A DNA stretch of 64,000 nucleotides from Nemertoderma westbladi (GCA_032718475.1 JAUCBJ010001161.1:57430-121429); one strand, 5' to 3'. Shown: positions 21,721 through 33,514, numbered from the stretch's first letter. Made by a program: numbers and translations. The notes: generated by a model not told the origin, from the letters alone.

Positions 21721-22717
21721 AATACCGGTATATCAATTATTTAAATAATTGAATTTCTGAATTTTAAAGGTTACTTAGTTACTTTAACTTACTTTATTAT
21801 CGTTATTTAAGCAGTAGTCCAACTGATATTGAGACCTAGTTGTTGTATGGCAGGCCTACTATTTATAATCGTTTGAGTTAATATATATATATATAATATA
21901 TATATATACCCGTTTAAAATGGGTTTTGTCAATATTTGAAATAAATGTTATTATTTCTGGGGGAGTCACTACACAGAAGCTGTGCGCTCTCAGTGAAGTG
22001 CTACTTGTTGGACACTAAAACAAATAATTGTAATTTACCTAAGTTACTTAATACTACAAATTACCTACGATACGGGTGAGATTAATTCTCTAATTAAACA
22101 CAACAAAAATATTATATACGAAATTTTAGGGTAATTTTACAGGGAAACTACAAACCAGTCTAACAAAGGGTTAGAATTCTGGTTATTATAACGGACAGGG
22201 TACTACGGTATTTGAGAATAATAAGTAGTAGTAAATACACTGCGTTGTCCAGATAGGAAAATACCACCGCCTGACGACCTATAGCCGTATCGCTATAGGT
22301 ACTACGTTATGTATCACGGAGTGTTCCTACCTAGAAGTTAATTACCGCGGACTACCAGATCCAACGTGCCTATTAACCACTTTACAACACAATACACTGC
22401 CTACACACTAATTACTTTCGGAAAGCACTGTACACCAAACCCTAAATTAGGTACAGGTACTTATAAAACAGATAACTAGCAGTTAAATATACTTGAACAG
22501 TTAAAAGAACCACGGCATCTGCTGGAGTGACCGGAGCACAAAGTCACCAGTCTTTACCTACGCCAAGCAGCCCGTGTAGTACCGGGGTTAATTTAACTAT
22601 AACGGTATGTGTAACAAGCACAATTACTGTAGGAATAAACTTGGGGACATGAATGTTGCGAATAATCGCATAAACTCTGAATAATAAATATTACGCTACC
22701 CGTACAGAATACTCAAA

Positions 22718-23200
22718 CAAAATACAAACCAAACGCTGGCAGACTACCACCAAGCCTAAATAAACTACAGTATGTGCAGATTCCAAAATGGTTAGTTAGT
22801 ATGCGTTCTAGCACGGTAGTACGACTTATTCTTTAAGAGGGGATTGACCTTACAGCTATGGCTGCCCCAACTTACTAACTGGCACTTTATTAGACAAACT
22901 CTACACACACAGCAATCCCTTCAGACCTAATAATAGCTAGACAACAATCCAGCCTACAAAATATCTGAGTAATATCGATTACGGTACCTGAACAGACCAC
23001 ACAAACAAACACAGGCCAAAACGCTGGCAGAATACTGTCAAGCCTAAATAAACTACAGTTTATGCAGATTCCGAAATGGTTAGTTAGTATGCGTTCTAAC
23101 ACGGTAGTACGACTTATTCTTTAAGAGGGGATTGACCTTACAGCTATGGCTGCCCCAACTTACTAACTGGCACTTTATCAGACAAACTCTACACATGCCG
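22718..23200. repeat. Direct duplication of about 190 bp in the BEL leader
   Basis: 22718-22910 and 23001-23197 share long identical stretches including GGTTAGTTAGTATGCGTTCT and CTTACAGCTATGGCTGCCCC. They are separated by about 90 bp of unrelated sequence. Confidence 0.88.
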
Positions 23201-23444
23201 TAATCTCTCCAAACCCAACAACAATCCGACAACAGTCCGGCCTACCAATTGTCTGTATAGACTGAGCAAGCTTACACGCCTTCTGCTCAATACTGGCCTA
23301 CAAATAAATAAAACTGACAGAAATAAGTAAGCTCCAAAAGAAACAAAGGGTGTACAGTCCCTAATCTCTTAAACAGCCTACCGGTATACAATAATCAAAA
23401 TCGAATAATACTAATGTACTTATACTGGAAGTACCGGTTAGGGC

Positions 23445-23560
23445 AGTTGGGCCTACGGACCTACAGCAGTACCGGTTCTGACAGTTAGGCCTACGGACCT
23501 ACAGCAGTACCGGTTCAGGCAGTTAGGCCTACGGACCTACAGCAGTACCGGTTCAGGTTT
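23445..23560. repeat. 38-bp tandem repeat, three units
   Basis: The unit contains CAGTTAGGCCTACGGACCTA and CAGCAGTACCGGTTC. It lies close inside the 5' LTR, where primer binding and packaging signals would be expected. Confidence 0.85.
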
Positions 23561-23619
23561 ACCGGTCGACCGGTACTTTCAACTTTATTGCTTACTGCAA
23601 TAAAGAAGATAACTGTTAT

Positions 23620-24833
23620 TGTACGCGCTTTTGAAGACCTTTAGCAGTTTAACCTGCCAAAATTTATATGTCTTTTGGTTTATAAATAGACTTTAGTAAA
23701 TGAGAAGTATTTAATACTAATAAACACAACATTAGCCGAAGCCAGCCTAGTGCGCGTCCATTCACCCGTTGGATATACCCGGGAGACTGGATTCGGATGG
23801 GGCTTAGATTGTTATTGCAGTGTAAGCTTACTGTATTATTCGATTGATCGTTAATAAATAATTTCTTACTAATATTATTCACTTTCGGGAAATATTAACA
23901 GTTCCTTTAGGTCGTGGCGCTCTATCTAGGTAAACAGAGATATGACTTATACTAAATACAACGGTAAGACGGTAAGGCTTATGATTCATGTATGAGGCGC
24001 ATTCTTTAGGAAATGCTTAGTTATCAGCCACAATCATGCACACTACCGGTACCACACAATACTGCACACTAATCTGCCGACCGTCAATGAGTTTTATCAT
24101 ATATAAAGAGAACAGCAATTGACTCATGTAGTGCCTATCAAATAGCATTAAACTCACTACAAACCACGATAATATCAGTCGCAATCGCTATATGTAACCT
24201 GTCTCTCTAACCTGTAGTGTATCAAGAAAATTGGGAAATTTGGGTTCTTTATAGATGTTCTCCAAATAATAATATTCAACCAACTGATAAACACAACAGT
24301 AAATAGCATTAAGACGGCAGGTTAAGATAATGTGACACGCTGACAATGCAGCAAACACAACCGATCGGGCAGATCGGGCCGTGTTGATTGAGCCGATAAC
24401 AGTTATACGTTCTATAATCTAACCCTACTAATGTTTCTTCTAAAGTCTGAAACGAATTGACTCCAGAGCCGGTGTTCTTGGCCTAGATAGAAACAACACA
24501 ACTATATCACAAAAAACCGTAAGACTGAATCCTGCTAGCACGATCTGTAGAATATCTCCACATCGACAGTAAAAATCGCTCTGATTGGCTGTTAAGCTGA
24601 AACAAAGAAACATGTGTCCAACGGCCGTTTCCATGCCAGCAACCAGCTGTTAGATGTCGTAATCTGAATCATCAAGGCTACACTGTGCTAGAGAATTTGA
24701 CGCATTGCGGGTTTTGTGCCTTACCATGTCCGCCAAAGCACACATATAGAAGAATGACTTTTATGTCCGTTAAAACACCTACAACGGTACTTTGCGGGCA
24801 GGGGGACTGATTATATCCGCAAAAGCTTTTACA
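23620..24833 (-). repeat. 5' LTR of the BEL/Pao element
   Basis: About 98.6% identical to 6290-7503 by eye. In the element's sense this LTR would drive transcription, and a TATATA-like stretch lies near 24099-24106. Confidence 0.92.
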
Positions 24834-24838
24834 AAGTA
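24834..24838. repeat. Target site duplication, right copy (AAGTA)
   Basis: Matches 6285-6289. Confidence 0.85.
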
Positions 24839-25266
24839 TATAATTAAATCTACATTAATTAATAAATTTTATTATTAAAATGAAGTGTTAGAATTACCGA
24901 AATAGTATTGGGGCTTATTGTTTATCATTACAAATATTGTAGAATAGGTAGTTTACCCAAACATTTACCAGATATTTAGGTTTTTTTTTAATTATATACA
25001 TTTCGAGCGGAGTTAATCTATTCTATTAAAATGAAGTTATTTATATATAAAATATAATAATGTCAAATTGAAATTTGTTGTGTTAACCCTATTACCACTG
25101 CCCCCCCCCCCCCCCAGTGGTAATAGGGTTAACACTAAACATTAAAGGTCTGCTAATAGTAATTTAAATTAAATTGATTTAGCCCCAAGCTGGGCAATAG
25201 GTCTCGGCAATAGTTGGACCTTTTTTGCATTTCATGGTATCTAGTTATCGATATTTCATTGCAATA
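24839..25266. other. AT-rich non-coding flank
   Basis: No gene is seen. It holds a poly-C palindrome at 25080-25135. Confidence 0.5.
25080..25135. repeat. 21-bp inverted repeat around a C-run
   Basis: GTGTTAACCCTATTACCACTG is followed by about 15 C and then its exact reverse complement. It may be the core of a tiny fold-back element, with the C-run as loop. Confidence 0.85.
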
Positions 25267-25371
25267 CTAGAAAGGCATTTCCTAAAGGAAATGCAACCAC
25301 GAAGCTAAGGAAAATTAAACAAAGGGCCATAATTTGGTTTGTTGCTTAGCCTAGTTTAGTAGCATTTTCTA

Positions 25372-25437
25372 ATATAATTAATTATTATTATATAATTATA
25401 ATTATTATATTATTATTATATAATTAATTAATTAATT
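25372..25437. repeat. AT/TTA-rich simple repeat
   Basis: Low-complexity ATTATTATATAATTA-type sequence inside repeat copy 1. Confidence 0.8.
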
Positions 25438-26435
25438 ATTCCCATGGAAACTAGAGTTTTCTGGAACTGTTGGTTTAACCTTTGAAAAAAGATTTAGTCC
25501 AGATTGTGGTTCAGATAACATATATACCGAGTTTCAGAAAATATTGTGGGGCGAGCCACGAAGTGAGTGAGCCTTAGCGTAGGGGTACCATTAATCAACC
25601 TGTCGTTCTGTCGTTCTGTCGCGTTTTTTTTCAGTATTTTATTTCAAACGTTAATAACTCGGCCAATCCTTGATGAAATCTATCCAAACTTGGTACACAT
25701 GTTGTTTGGCAAAAGTTTGAAAATTTTCCAAGTAGAATTTGCGTGGGGCCTTCGTGCAGCATCAGTGTAACTGTTATTGCAGTTATAATAAATTTATTTA
25801 TCCAAATTTAAAATGCGTTAAATTATTATTACTGTAGGATAAATCAGCTGGGTTTCTGACAAATTTTGCAATACATTGGCAGATTGGGGCTGTCTGCCAA
25901 TCTGCATGTACCATGTGTACCGGTACTGTCAGGCTGTACTCAATCCCTGAATCGAGAATCCTGCAATCAGTCAATACTGCAATACTGGTCAGCCAGTACC
26001 ATACACTGCAGACATGCCATATCATGTAATCTAATTAAACATGGCCCCGGCTCCGGCAACCCTTGCGGTGATTATAGTTTAGGCCTAATTAGCCCAGTAC
26101 CGGTAATAATAATATAATAGTTTAGAATGTTACCGCTAATCATTCAGTCATTGGCACGGTACATCGTATTGCTGTACTGCCGTTGTAGTGTGCACCGTAG
26201 ATACCACCCTACTACCGGTACCGGTTGAAAGGTGGCAACTAGCACTTCAGCACTTGCTTGCACAGCAACAGCACTACCGGCGATACACAGGTTGGAATTT
26301 ATGTAGAGTTTGCTCAACAGTACAGATATAAAATAGTTATCTAAATTATCTATTACTATTGACAAGTATTGAAATATATACCGTTATTCGTGTTATCAGT
26401 ATTTGCAACATCTGACATTGAAGAGGTGAGAGAAG

Positions 26436-26894
26436 ATGAATACCGGCACTCAACAAAACCAACGCTTATCACAGGTCGGTATGGTTACCTCGAAACCGGC
26501 GCAACTGTCCACTCGAATACAACTTCAAAACACAAACGCCAACAATAAACTGAAAGCGAATCGAACGTCTTCAGAAGAATCTGTCATTGGGATGAAGAAA
26601 AGGAAGCCGAAACCACGGGAATGGACCACAGCTAAGATTGAATGCTCCCATTGTCAGAGTTCCTGGACCGAAATTGAAACACCAATTGCCGATGGGCTTG
26701 ATCTCTCAAACCAAAACTTCCTCTGCGGGGTTTGCGCGGCAGTAAAGATTGAAAGTCTGGAAGCTGGCATCCCTAGGTATTATTATTATAAAGAGCGTCA
26801 GCCTGCGTTTAATAAATATATTTTAATACAAAACAGGTCGAACGCAAAGAGGCTTATAATGAAGACGAGTACTGCATTGATTATATTCCTATAA
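26436..26894 (+). CDS. Hypothetical protein with a two-CxxC zinc-binding-like module, perhaps LINE ORF1-like
   Basis: A 152-codon frame lies inside the foreign insertion. The N-terminus is polar (Gln/Asn/Lys-rich). A CSHC...CGVC arrangement follows (residues about 71-95), with a Trp three residues after the first CxxC, as in PHD-like fingers of some transposon ORF1 proteins. The usual His and a third Cys pair are missing. The end after GIPR becomes low complexity (four Tyr in a row), so the true coding part may stop or splice near residue 112. Product unknown. Confidence 0.35.
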   Translation: MNTGTQQNQRLSQVGMVTSKPAQLSTRIQLQNTNANNKLKANRTSSEESVIGMKKRKPKPREWTTAKIECSHCQSSWTEIETPIADGLDLSNQNFLCGVCAAVKIESLEAGIPRYYYYKERQPAFNKYILIQNRSNAKRLIMKTSTALIIFL

Positions 26895-26999
26895 ATCTCC
26901 TGGCTTTGCATATTGAACGTGCGTTTGGAAATAAGTTCGTGCTACCCTTCCGTGGGTGGTAGATGTCGCGGTTACGTATTGGTGGGTGGGGGGATGGAG

Positions 27000-27014
27000 G
27001 GGGGGGGGGGGGGT
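27000..27014. repeat. G-run
   Basis: About 15 G in a row inside the 1.6-kb insertion. Confidence 0.8.
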
Positions 27015-28186
27015 GCCGATTAAAAGGGGTGAACACGTACTGTCCCCCTTTCTTTGATTAATTGGTGGTGTGTGTTTATCTCTCATAACCTGATTTTGTG
27101 ATACAGTCGCACAATTTTAATTTGTATCTCATAACTGGGCCTCGTGCTGCGCGAAGGCCCCACGAACGTGTAGTTTATGTCCAAATTACCGATTTTCTAT
27201 GAAAATGCATCTGTTTGCAATGGTTGTCAGGGAAACTGAAAAATAGAACAATGTAATTCCCAAGTAAGTCCCAAGTCATAATACTATTAACTTGTGCTTC
27301 AAATTATCATTTTATAAATTTTAACATCTGTATACTCTTGTTGCTATGGTAGCTGGATTTTCAAATTAACCTCGAACGGTTTGTATATGGACCTTATGGA
27401 TGAGTTGCAAAACCCCAAGTTTATATATATTACAGTTTTGCTACAAATAGAGTTATGAATATAGACTTGAATAATATAGACTTTAAGTCACTAATCACAG
27501 GTAACTAGATATTTCTGGAATGTTTTGAGTTTCACTAAAAGTTCCAACTCGTGGTCCAGATAACACATATCCAGTTTCGTAAAATTTTATCGCGAAGTCT
27601 ATGTCCAAATGAGTTATTTTCGTATAAAAACATCTGTTTTCAGCGGTTGTCATGGTAAATGCAAAATTAAACAATGAAATTCGGACGCAGAATAAGTCAT
27701 ATAGTGGGGGTAGGAGTTGGTCCCAAGACATAACACCTTCTCCTTAGGCTTCAAATTAACATTTTGTAAATTTTAACATCTGTCTAGCACGGTTGCCAAG
27801 GCAACTGGATTTTCTATTGAACCTCAGTCGGCTCTGCTATGGACCTTATAGTTGAGTTGAGAAACCCCAAGTTTATATCTATTATAGTTTTCCTACAAAT
27901 AGAGTTATAAATATTGACTTGAAATACATAGACTTTTTTCTAAGTCCGTTGCCATGGAAACCAGATTTTTCCTGGATTTGAGACCCAGCCCAAAAGATGC
28001 GCCTCGACGAGTAGTATATACATGCAAAATTTCAGGGTACTTTTAAACTCTAGTTTTTTCTGGAGTCAAAAAAAAACTAATCTGCCTCACACAAGTAAAA
28101 TAGCCCACTATGAATAGACCATTTCAGCTAAGGAAAATCTTTCTTAGCGAAAGTAGTTGATTTGCCTTAGCTTCGTGGATTTACAA

Positions 28187-28274
28187 CAGCCAGAGCATAA
28201 TCTTGTACTTTGGCAGCCTCATGGAGTGAATAAGCATGGTGGACAGCCCATGACTTTCTTGAGACGCATCTTAA
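28187..28274 (+). pseudogene. LINE lineage B 3' fragment between repeat copies
   Basis: It reads AATCTTGTACTTTGGCAGCC and continues to GAGACGCATCTTA. It matches the LINE C-terminal region at 63838-63916 and is about 88 bp long. Confidence 0.85.
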
Positions 28275-28285
28275 CCCTATTAGTA

Positions 28286-29551
28286 CGAGAAAGGCATTTC
28301 CTAAAGGAAATGCAACCACGAAGCTAAGGAAAATTAATCAAACGGCCACACTTTGGTTCGTTGCTTAGCCTCGTTTAGTAGCAATTGTCAATAATTAACT
28401 TATATTCCCATGGAAACTAGAGTTCTCTGGAACTGTTGCTTTAACCTTTGAAAAAAAATTCAGTACAGATTGTGGTTCAGATAACACATATACTGAGTTT
28501 CAGAAAATATTGTAGTTTATGTCCAAATTACCGATTTTCTATCAAAATGCATCTGTTTGCAGTGGTTGTCATGGAAACTGAAAAATAGAACAATGTAATT
28601 CGGATGCAGAATAAGTCATATAGTGGGGGTAGGGGTTAGTCCCAAGTCATAATACTATTAACTTGTGCTTCAAATTATCATTTTATAAATTTTAACATCT
28701 GTTTAGACTTGTTGCTATGGTAACTGTATTTTCTAATTAACCTCAAACGGCTTGGATATGGATCTTATAGATGAGTTGCAAAACCCCAAGTTTATATATA
28801 TTACAGTTTTGCTACAAATAGAGTTATCAATATAGATTTGAATGTTATAGAGTTTAATAAACTACAGTTACCATGGTAACTAAATTTCTGGAATAATTTA
28901 AGTTTCTCTAAAAGTTCCAACTAGTGGTCCAGATAACACATACCCAGTTTTGTAAAATTTTATCGTGAAGTCTATGTCCAAATGAATAAGTTTTGAATAA
29001 AAACATATGTTTTCAGCGGTTATCATGGTAACTGAAAAATAGAACAATGTAATTCGGATGCAGAATAAGTTATATAGTGGGGGTACGGGTTGGTCCCAAG
29101 TCATAACACCTTACCCTTAGGCCTCAAATTAACATTTTATAAATTTTAACATCTGTTTATCCCAGTTGCCAAGGTAACTGGATTTTCTATTTAGCCTCAA
29201 TCGGATCTGCTATGGACCTTATAGTTGTGTTGCGAAACCCCAAGTTTGTATCTATTATAGTTTTCCTATAAATAGAGTTATAAATATTGACTTGAAATAC
29301 ATAGACTTTTTTCTAAGTCCGTTGCCATGAAAACCAGATTTTTCCTGGATATGAGACCTATCCCACCCGATGCGCCTCGACGAGTAGTACATACATGCAA
29401 AATTTCAAGGTACTTTTAAAGGCTAGTTTTTTCCGGAATCAAAAAACCCCAAATCTGCCCCATACAAGTAAAATAGCCCACTATGAATAGACCATCTCAG
29501 CTAAGGAAAATCTTTCTTAGCGAAAGTAGTTGATTTTCCTTAGCTTCGTGG
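28286..29551 (-). mobile_element. HINE-like repeat copy 2
   Basis: A full-length 1.27-kb copy with seven X-box-bearing monomers, including an exact GTTACCATGGTAAC at 28867-28880. Left end CGAGAAAGG, right end CTTCGTGG, flanking A on both sides (+ strand). Confidence 0.85.
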
Positions 29552-29554
29552 ATA

Positions 29555-30821
29555 CGAGAAAGGCATTTCCTAAAGGAAATGCAACCACGAAGCTAAGGAA
29601 AATTAAACAAACTCCCACACTTTGGTTCGTTGCTTAGCCTCGTTAAGTAGCAATTGTCAATAATTAACTTCTATTCCCATGGAAACTAGAGTTCTCTGGA
29701 ACTGTTGCTTTAAGCTTTGAAAAAAAATTCAGTACAGATTGTGTTTCAGATAACACATATACTGAGTTTCAGAAAATATTGTAGTTTATGTCCAAATTAT
29801 CGATTTTCTATCAAAATGCATCTGTTTGCAGTGGTTGTCATGGAAACTGGAAAATAGAACAATGTAATTCGGATGCAGAATAAGTCATATAGTGGGGGTA
29901 GGGGTTAGTCCCAAGTCATAATACTATTAACTTGTGCTTCAAATTATCATTTTATAAATTTTAACATCTGTTTAGACTTGTTGCTATGGTAACTGTATTT
30001 TCTAATTAACCTCAAAGGCTTGGATATGGATCTTATAGATGAGTTGCAAAACCCCAAGTTTATATATATATTACAGTTTTGCTACAAATAGAGTTATCAA
30101 TATAGATTTGAATGATATAGAGTTTAATAAACTTCAGTTACCATGGTAACTAAATTTCTGGAATAATTTGAGTTTCACTAAAAGTTCCAACTAATGGTCC
30201 AGATAACACATACCCAGTTTTGTAAAATTTTATCGTGAAGTCTATGTCCAAATGAATAAGTTTTGAATAAAAACATCTGTTTTCAGCGGTTGTCATGGTA
30301 ACTGAAAAATAGAACAATGTAATTCAGATGCAGAATAAGTTATATAGTGGGGGTAGGGGTTGGTCCCAAGTCGTAACACCTTGCTCTTACGCCTCAAATT
30401 AACATTTTATAAATTTTAACATCTGTTTATCCCGGTTGCCAAGGTAACTGGATTTTCTATTTAGCCTCAATCGGATCTGCTATGGACCTTATAGTTGTGT
30501 TGCGAAACCCCAAGTTTATATCTATTATAGTTTTCCTACAAATAGAGTTATAAATATTGACTTGAAATACATAGACTTTTTTTGAAGTCCGTTGCCATGG
30601 AAACCAGATTTTTCCTGGATATGAGACCCGGCCCAAAAGATGCGCCTCGTCGAGTAGTATATACATGCAAAATTTCAGGGTACTTTTAAAGGCTAGTTTT
30701 TTCACCTATCAAAAAAAACCAAATCTGCCTCACACAAGTAAAATAGCCCACTATGAATAGACCATCTCAGCTAAGGAAAATCTTTCTTAGCGAAAGTAGT
30801 TGATTTTCCTTAGCTTCGTGG
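29555..30821 (-). mobile_element. HINE-like repeat copy 3
   Basis: A full-length copy separated from copy 2 by only three bases. Exact X-box palindrome at 30137-30150. Confidence 0.85.
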
Positions 30822-31245
30822 ACTATTAAATTGTGCTTCAAATTATCATTTTATTAATTTTACAAGAAAGGCATTTCCTAAAGGAAATGCAACCACGAAG
30901 CTAAGGAAAATTAAACACACTTTGACTCATCACTTCATTGCTTTACAGAGTTAGGAGGAATATGCCTTTAAAACTCATATTACCATGGCAACCGGAGTTT
31001 TCTAGAACTGCTGAGGTTTACATTAAGATCCGGTTTGTGGTTCCAGGTGACACATACTTCAATTCAGTTTCATTGAGTAGTTAATGTGCAAAACTAAGGA
31101 TTTAATTGTTAAAACGTCTGTTTGTAGTGGTTGTCATGGAAACTGAAAAATGGAACAATTTAAATTGGATGCGGAATTACAGTCCCAATCCCAATAAACA
31201 TTAACTTGGTCATTTTGGCGGCCAAAACGACCAAAACGGCCAAAT

Positions 31246-32149
31246 ATAAATTGCGGCATTCATGAAAGGAACTTCTGAGGCAAGTTGGCTTGTCAATCAC
31301 AGCCAGTGAATAGAGGCTGAGTGTAAGTAAAGCCCAGGATGTTGGCAGATAGAAAAAGGCTTCGATTTCCGGACATTCCCTCAACGGAAATTCCCTTAAT
31401 AGTGAAAACATTGTGTGAAAACATGTGAATCCTGTTTTCATTTTTTTAAACTGGACGCAAGTGGCCTTGCATGTTTTCACGTGACATACGTAGAATACAG
31501 GCAAAAATACATAGAAATAAGCCCAACGCTAATAATTAACACATGTACACATATGAACTATACAAGAAGTTACTGTTTCTCCTGTTCAAAGCAAAATCTA
31601 ATCATGAATACTTTTTCACTGTAACTCGTAACTCAATCAATTGGTCCTTTTTCGAAGAAATCCTACATGGGCATTTTGGAGCTTAACCCGCCACTACTGC
31701 TTGGCTCACTGGAAGTGTATTTAGGTAAAGCTCTATTGTAGGCTGTGGCTCTGTTTAAGCTTCGCTGAGCCAAGACGACAGACATTAGGATGGGAACACG
31801 AACACACCATATTATCCTTCCCCTATTCATTTCAATGGTAGCCAGCTTGTCTTTCCCGCACTGGGGGTAGACCATTGCCATTGGTTAGCTGTATGCTATT
31901 GTAATACAAAGAGAGCGGCAGGATAAAGAGAAATGCCGACCTCACTAATAATGGGCTGGTCCCACAGGTCACTTTAAGGTAGGTGGTACAGTAGGTACTA
32001 CAGTTAACATGTTCAAGGGCGCCAGTCCCTAGTCGCTAGCCCATAGTATGTTATGGAGTTCCTGTAGTAGTTTCAGACGCTTTCACTCAGTATCCTAGTA
32101 TCCAGGAAGTTGGGAGTTGAGTGTGGGTGGGTGGATTGGTGGCCCCCAC
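31246..32149. other. Left interior of the 4.9-kb element, no gene recognised
   Basis: Short frames exist on both strands but none has a recognisable motif or codon structure. Confidence 0.4.
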
Positions 32150-32577
32150 GCAACACCGCAGTGTCGGGTGACTACAAAACAAAGACCAACGACCCAAATA
32201 ATAAAGACCTGTACCAATACAAAACACATGTGTTAACTTTCGTTTATTGTTTTGGTTCCCCAACACGCCTCTGTAACCTGCTTCTTTACTAACCTGCTCC
32301 TTGAAATGGCAATGTGACCTCACGCTCTCTCGCAATGGGACCTAAAGCTCTTTGGAACCTAACGCTCTTTGGGACGTAACGCGACTTTACCTCTTTGTTT
32401 TGTACAGGTCACAATGAGCGTTATGTACCATTGCTAAGGAGCAGGTTAGTAAAGGAGCAAGTTACAGAGGCGTGACGGGGGATTCAAAACAATTAACGAA
32501 AGTTAACACATGTAACAAGATTATGCAGGTCTTTATAATTGGGTCTTTGTTTGGTAGTCACCCCGCAGTGTCCGCGA
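32150..32577. mobile_element. Fold-back element with arms of about 145 bp
   Basis: 32150-32303 and 32436-32577 are inverted copies sharing GGTGACTAC, AAACAAAGACC, GTTAACTTTCGTT and ACGCCTCTGTAAC. The loop is about 130 bp. It is nested inside the 4.9-kb element and has no ORF. Confidence 0.8.
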
Positions 32578-32667
32578 ATTATACATTGTAAAAAAATATT
32601 AAAAAATTTTTTATTATAAAAAAAATATTATTGAAATTAATTTCCGAAATGTATTTCCGAAATTAAC

Positions 32668-32935
32668 ATCCCGAAATTAATTTATGGACGTCCATTAATT
32701 AGTTATTTCATTAAGATTCTGATTGGTTGATAGATTAATTTCGGGATGTCCATAAATTAATTTCGGGACGGCCATAAGTTAATTTCGGGACGTCCATAAG
32801 TTAATTTCGGGAAGTCCATATAGTTAATTTCGGGACGTCCATAAATTAATTTCGGGACCTCCATAAATTAATTTCGGGACGTCCATAAATTAATTTCGGG
32901 ACGTCCATAAATTAATTTCGGGATGTTAAGATTAT
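32668..32935. repeat. 22-bp minisatellite TTAATTTCGGGACGTCCATAAA
   Basis: About nine direct units run from about 32733 to 32935 with a 22-bp period. One unit at 32668-32694 is inverted. The palindrome GGACGTCC sits in most units. Confidence 0.9.
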
Positions 32936-33500
32936 TATACATACTCCTCCTTTAACGAAGCCCCATTCAACTCCTTTTATAAGACTGTGTACTCTATCAA
33001 TGCCTCAGTGGGCGGACTCCGGTACTGCAAGGCTCAGCGCCGGGTAAGTTAACAATCTGTCAATAATAAAAATGAAAGCGAGTCGACATTTAGTCAGATC
33101 CACCAAATGGATGGCCAAGGAGACAGGCTGTCTGGACTGTCAGGGCCCTAAACCGATTAGGTTCTCTGTTCGCAGAACACCGAACACTATTCCGGCCACG
33201 GAACTAGTCCAGCAGAATGCCTTTATAGAATCCTGGAATTGTTGGGACGAGAGGATCTCAGCAACTAAGCGAAAACGAACAATAGGATGTTCCTAGACCC
33301 CCCCCCAAAATTTATCCAGAAGACTTTTTCCCATATACATTATGTTTAAAAAGTCTACGGTTCTCCGGCTAGGGCCAATTTGAGTCAAAAAGTCAGCCTC
33401 CCTAGCAACCTCGTTGCTATGGAGGTAAGTCCAGAACCGCTAATGCTACGAACTTGGGACCGGCGCCAATCGATAGGCAGCATATGGGTTTACCTTCAAG
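32936..33500. other. Interior of the 4.9-kb element, no gene recognised
   Basis: A 74-codon frame at 33072-33296 has no recognisable motif. A C-run lies near 33299-33306. Confidence 0.4.
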
Positions 33501-33514
33501 AGATTTTTTTTGGA

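Larger units (their letters stand above)
21376..23619 (-). other. BEL/Pao 5' leader, non-coding and repeat-rich
   Basis: 2.24 kb lie between the 5' LTR and the gag start, very long for a retrotransposon leader. It is built mostly of three tandem repeat sets (separate entries). No tRNA-primer site beginning TGG is visible directly after the LTR, where the sense strand reads ATAACAGTTATC. Confidence 0.7.
6290..24833 (-). mobile_element. Complete 18.5-kb BEL/Pao LTR retrotransposon
   Basis: Two 1214-bp direct repeats (6290-7503 and 23620-24833) begin TG and end CA. They are flanked by the 5-bp direct repeat AAGTA (6285-6289 and 24834-24838), the target-duplication size usual for BEL/Pao. All coding regions lie on the minus strand, in the order leader, gag-protease, RT-RNase H-integrase, a long extra ORF, 3' LTR. 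At 18,544 bp it is far longer than usual BEL/Pao elements, which are mostly below about 10-12 kb. I count about 17 differences between the LTRs, near 98.6% identity, so insertion was fairly recent. In-frame stops in pol and the third region mean this copy cannot move by itself. Confidence 0.93.
25549..27170. mobile_element. 1.6-kb insertion in repeat copy 1, ends not resolved
   Basis: The host repeat stops at AAAATATTGT (about 25548) and resumes with GTAGTTTATGTCC at 27171, so about 1.6 kb is foreign. The sequence next to the right edge, GCGAAGGCCCCACG, has an inverted partner CGTGGGGCCTTCG at 25742-25754. The left boundary shows GTGGGGCGAGCC. The terminal structure is therefore uncertain. 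It contains a partial ORF at 26436-26894. Copies elsewhere in the genome would define the element. Confidence 0.5.
25267..28178 (-). mobile_element. HINE-like repeat copy 1, interrupted by another insertion
   Basis: The + strand left edge is CTAGAAAGGCATTTCC and the right edge is CTTCGTGG. Read on the minus strand it begins CCACGAAG and ends in a GCATTTCC hairpin plus CTAG. The monomer core is broken near 25548 and resumes near 27170. An AT microsatellite (about 25372-25437) lies in the left part. Confidence 0.75.

Noticed and set aside
32668-32935. Regular 22-bp repeats resembling a CRISPR array
   Set aside because: Units are directly adjacent without unique spacers, one is inverted, and the context is animal DNA. 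It is a minisatellite.
33072-33296. Possible small basic protein gene
   Set aside because: No motif, no splice support, and it lies inside a composite transposon body.
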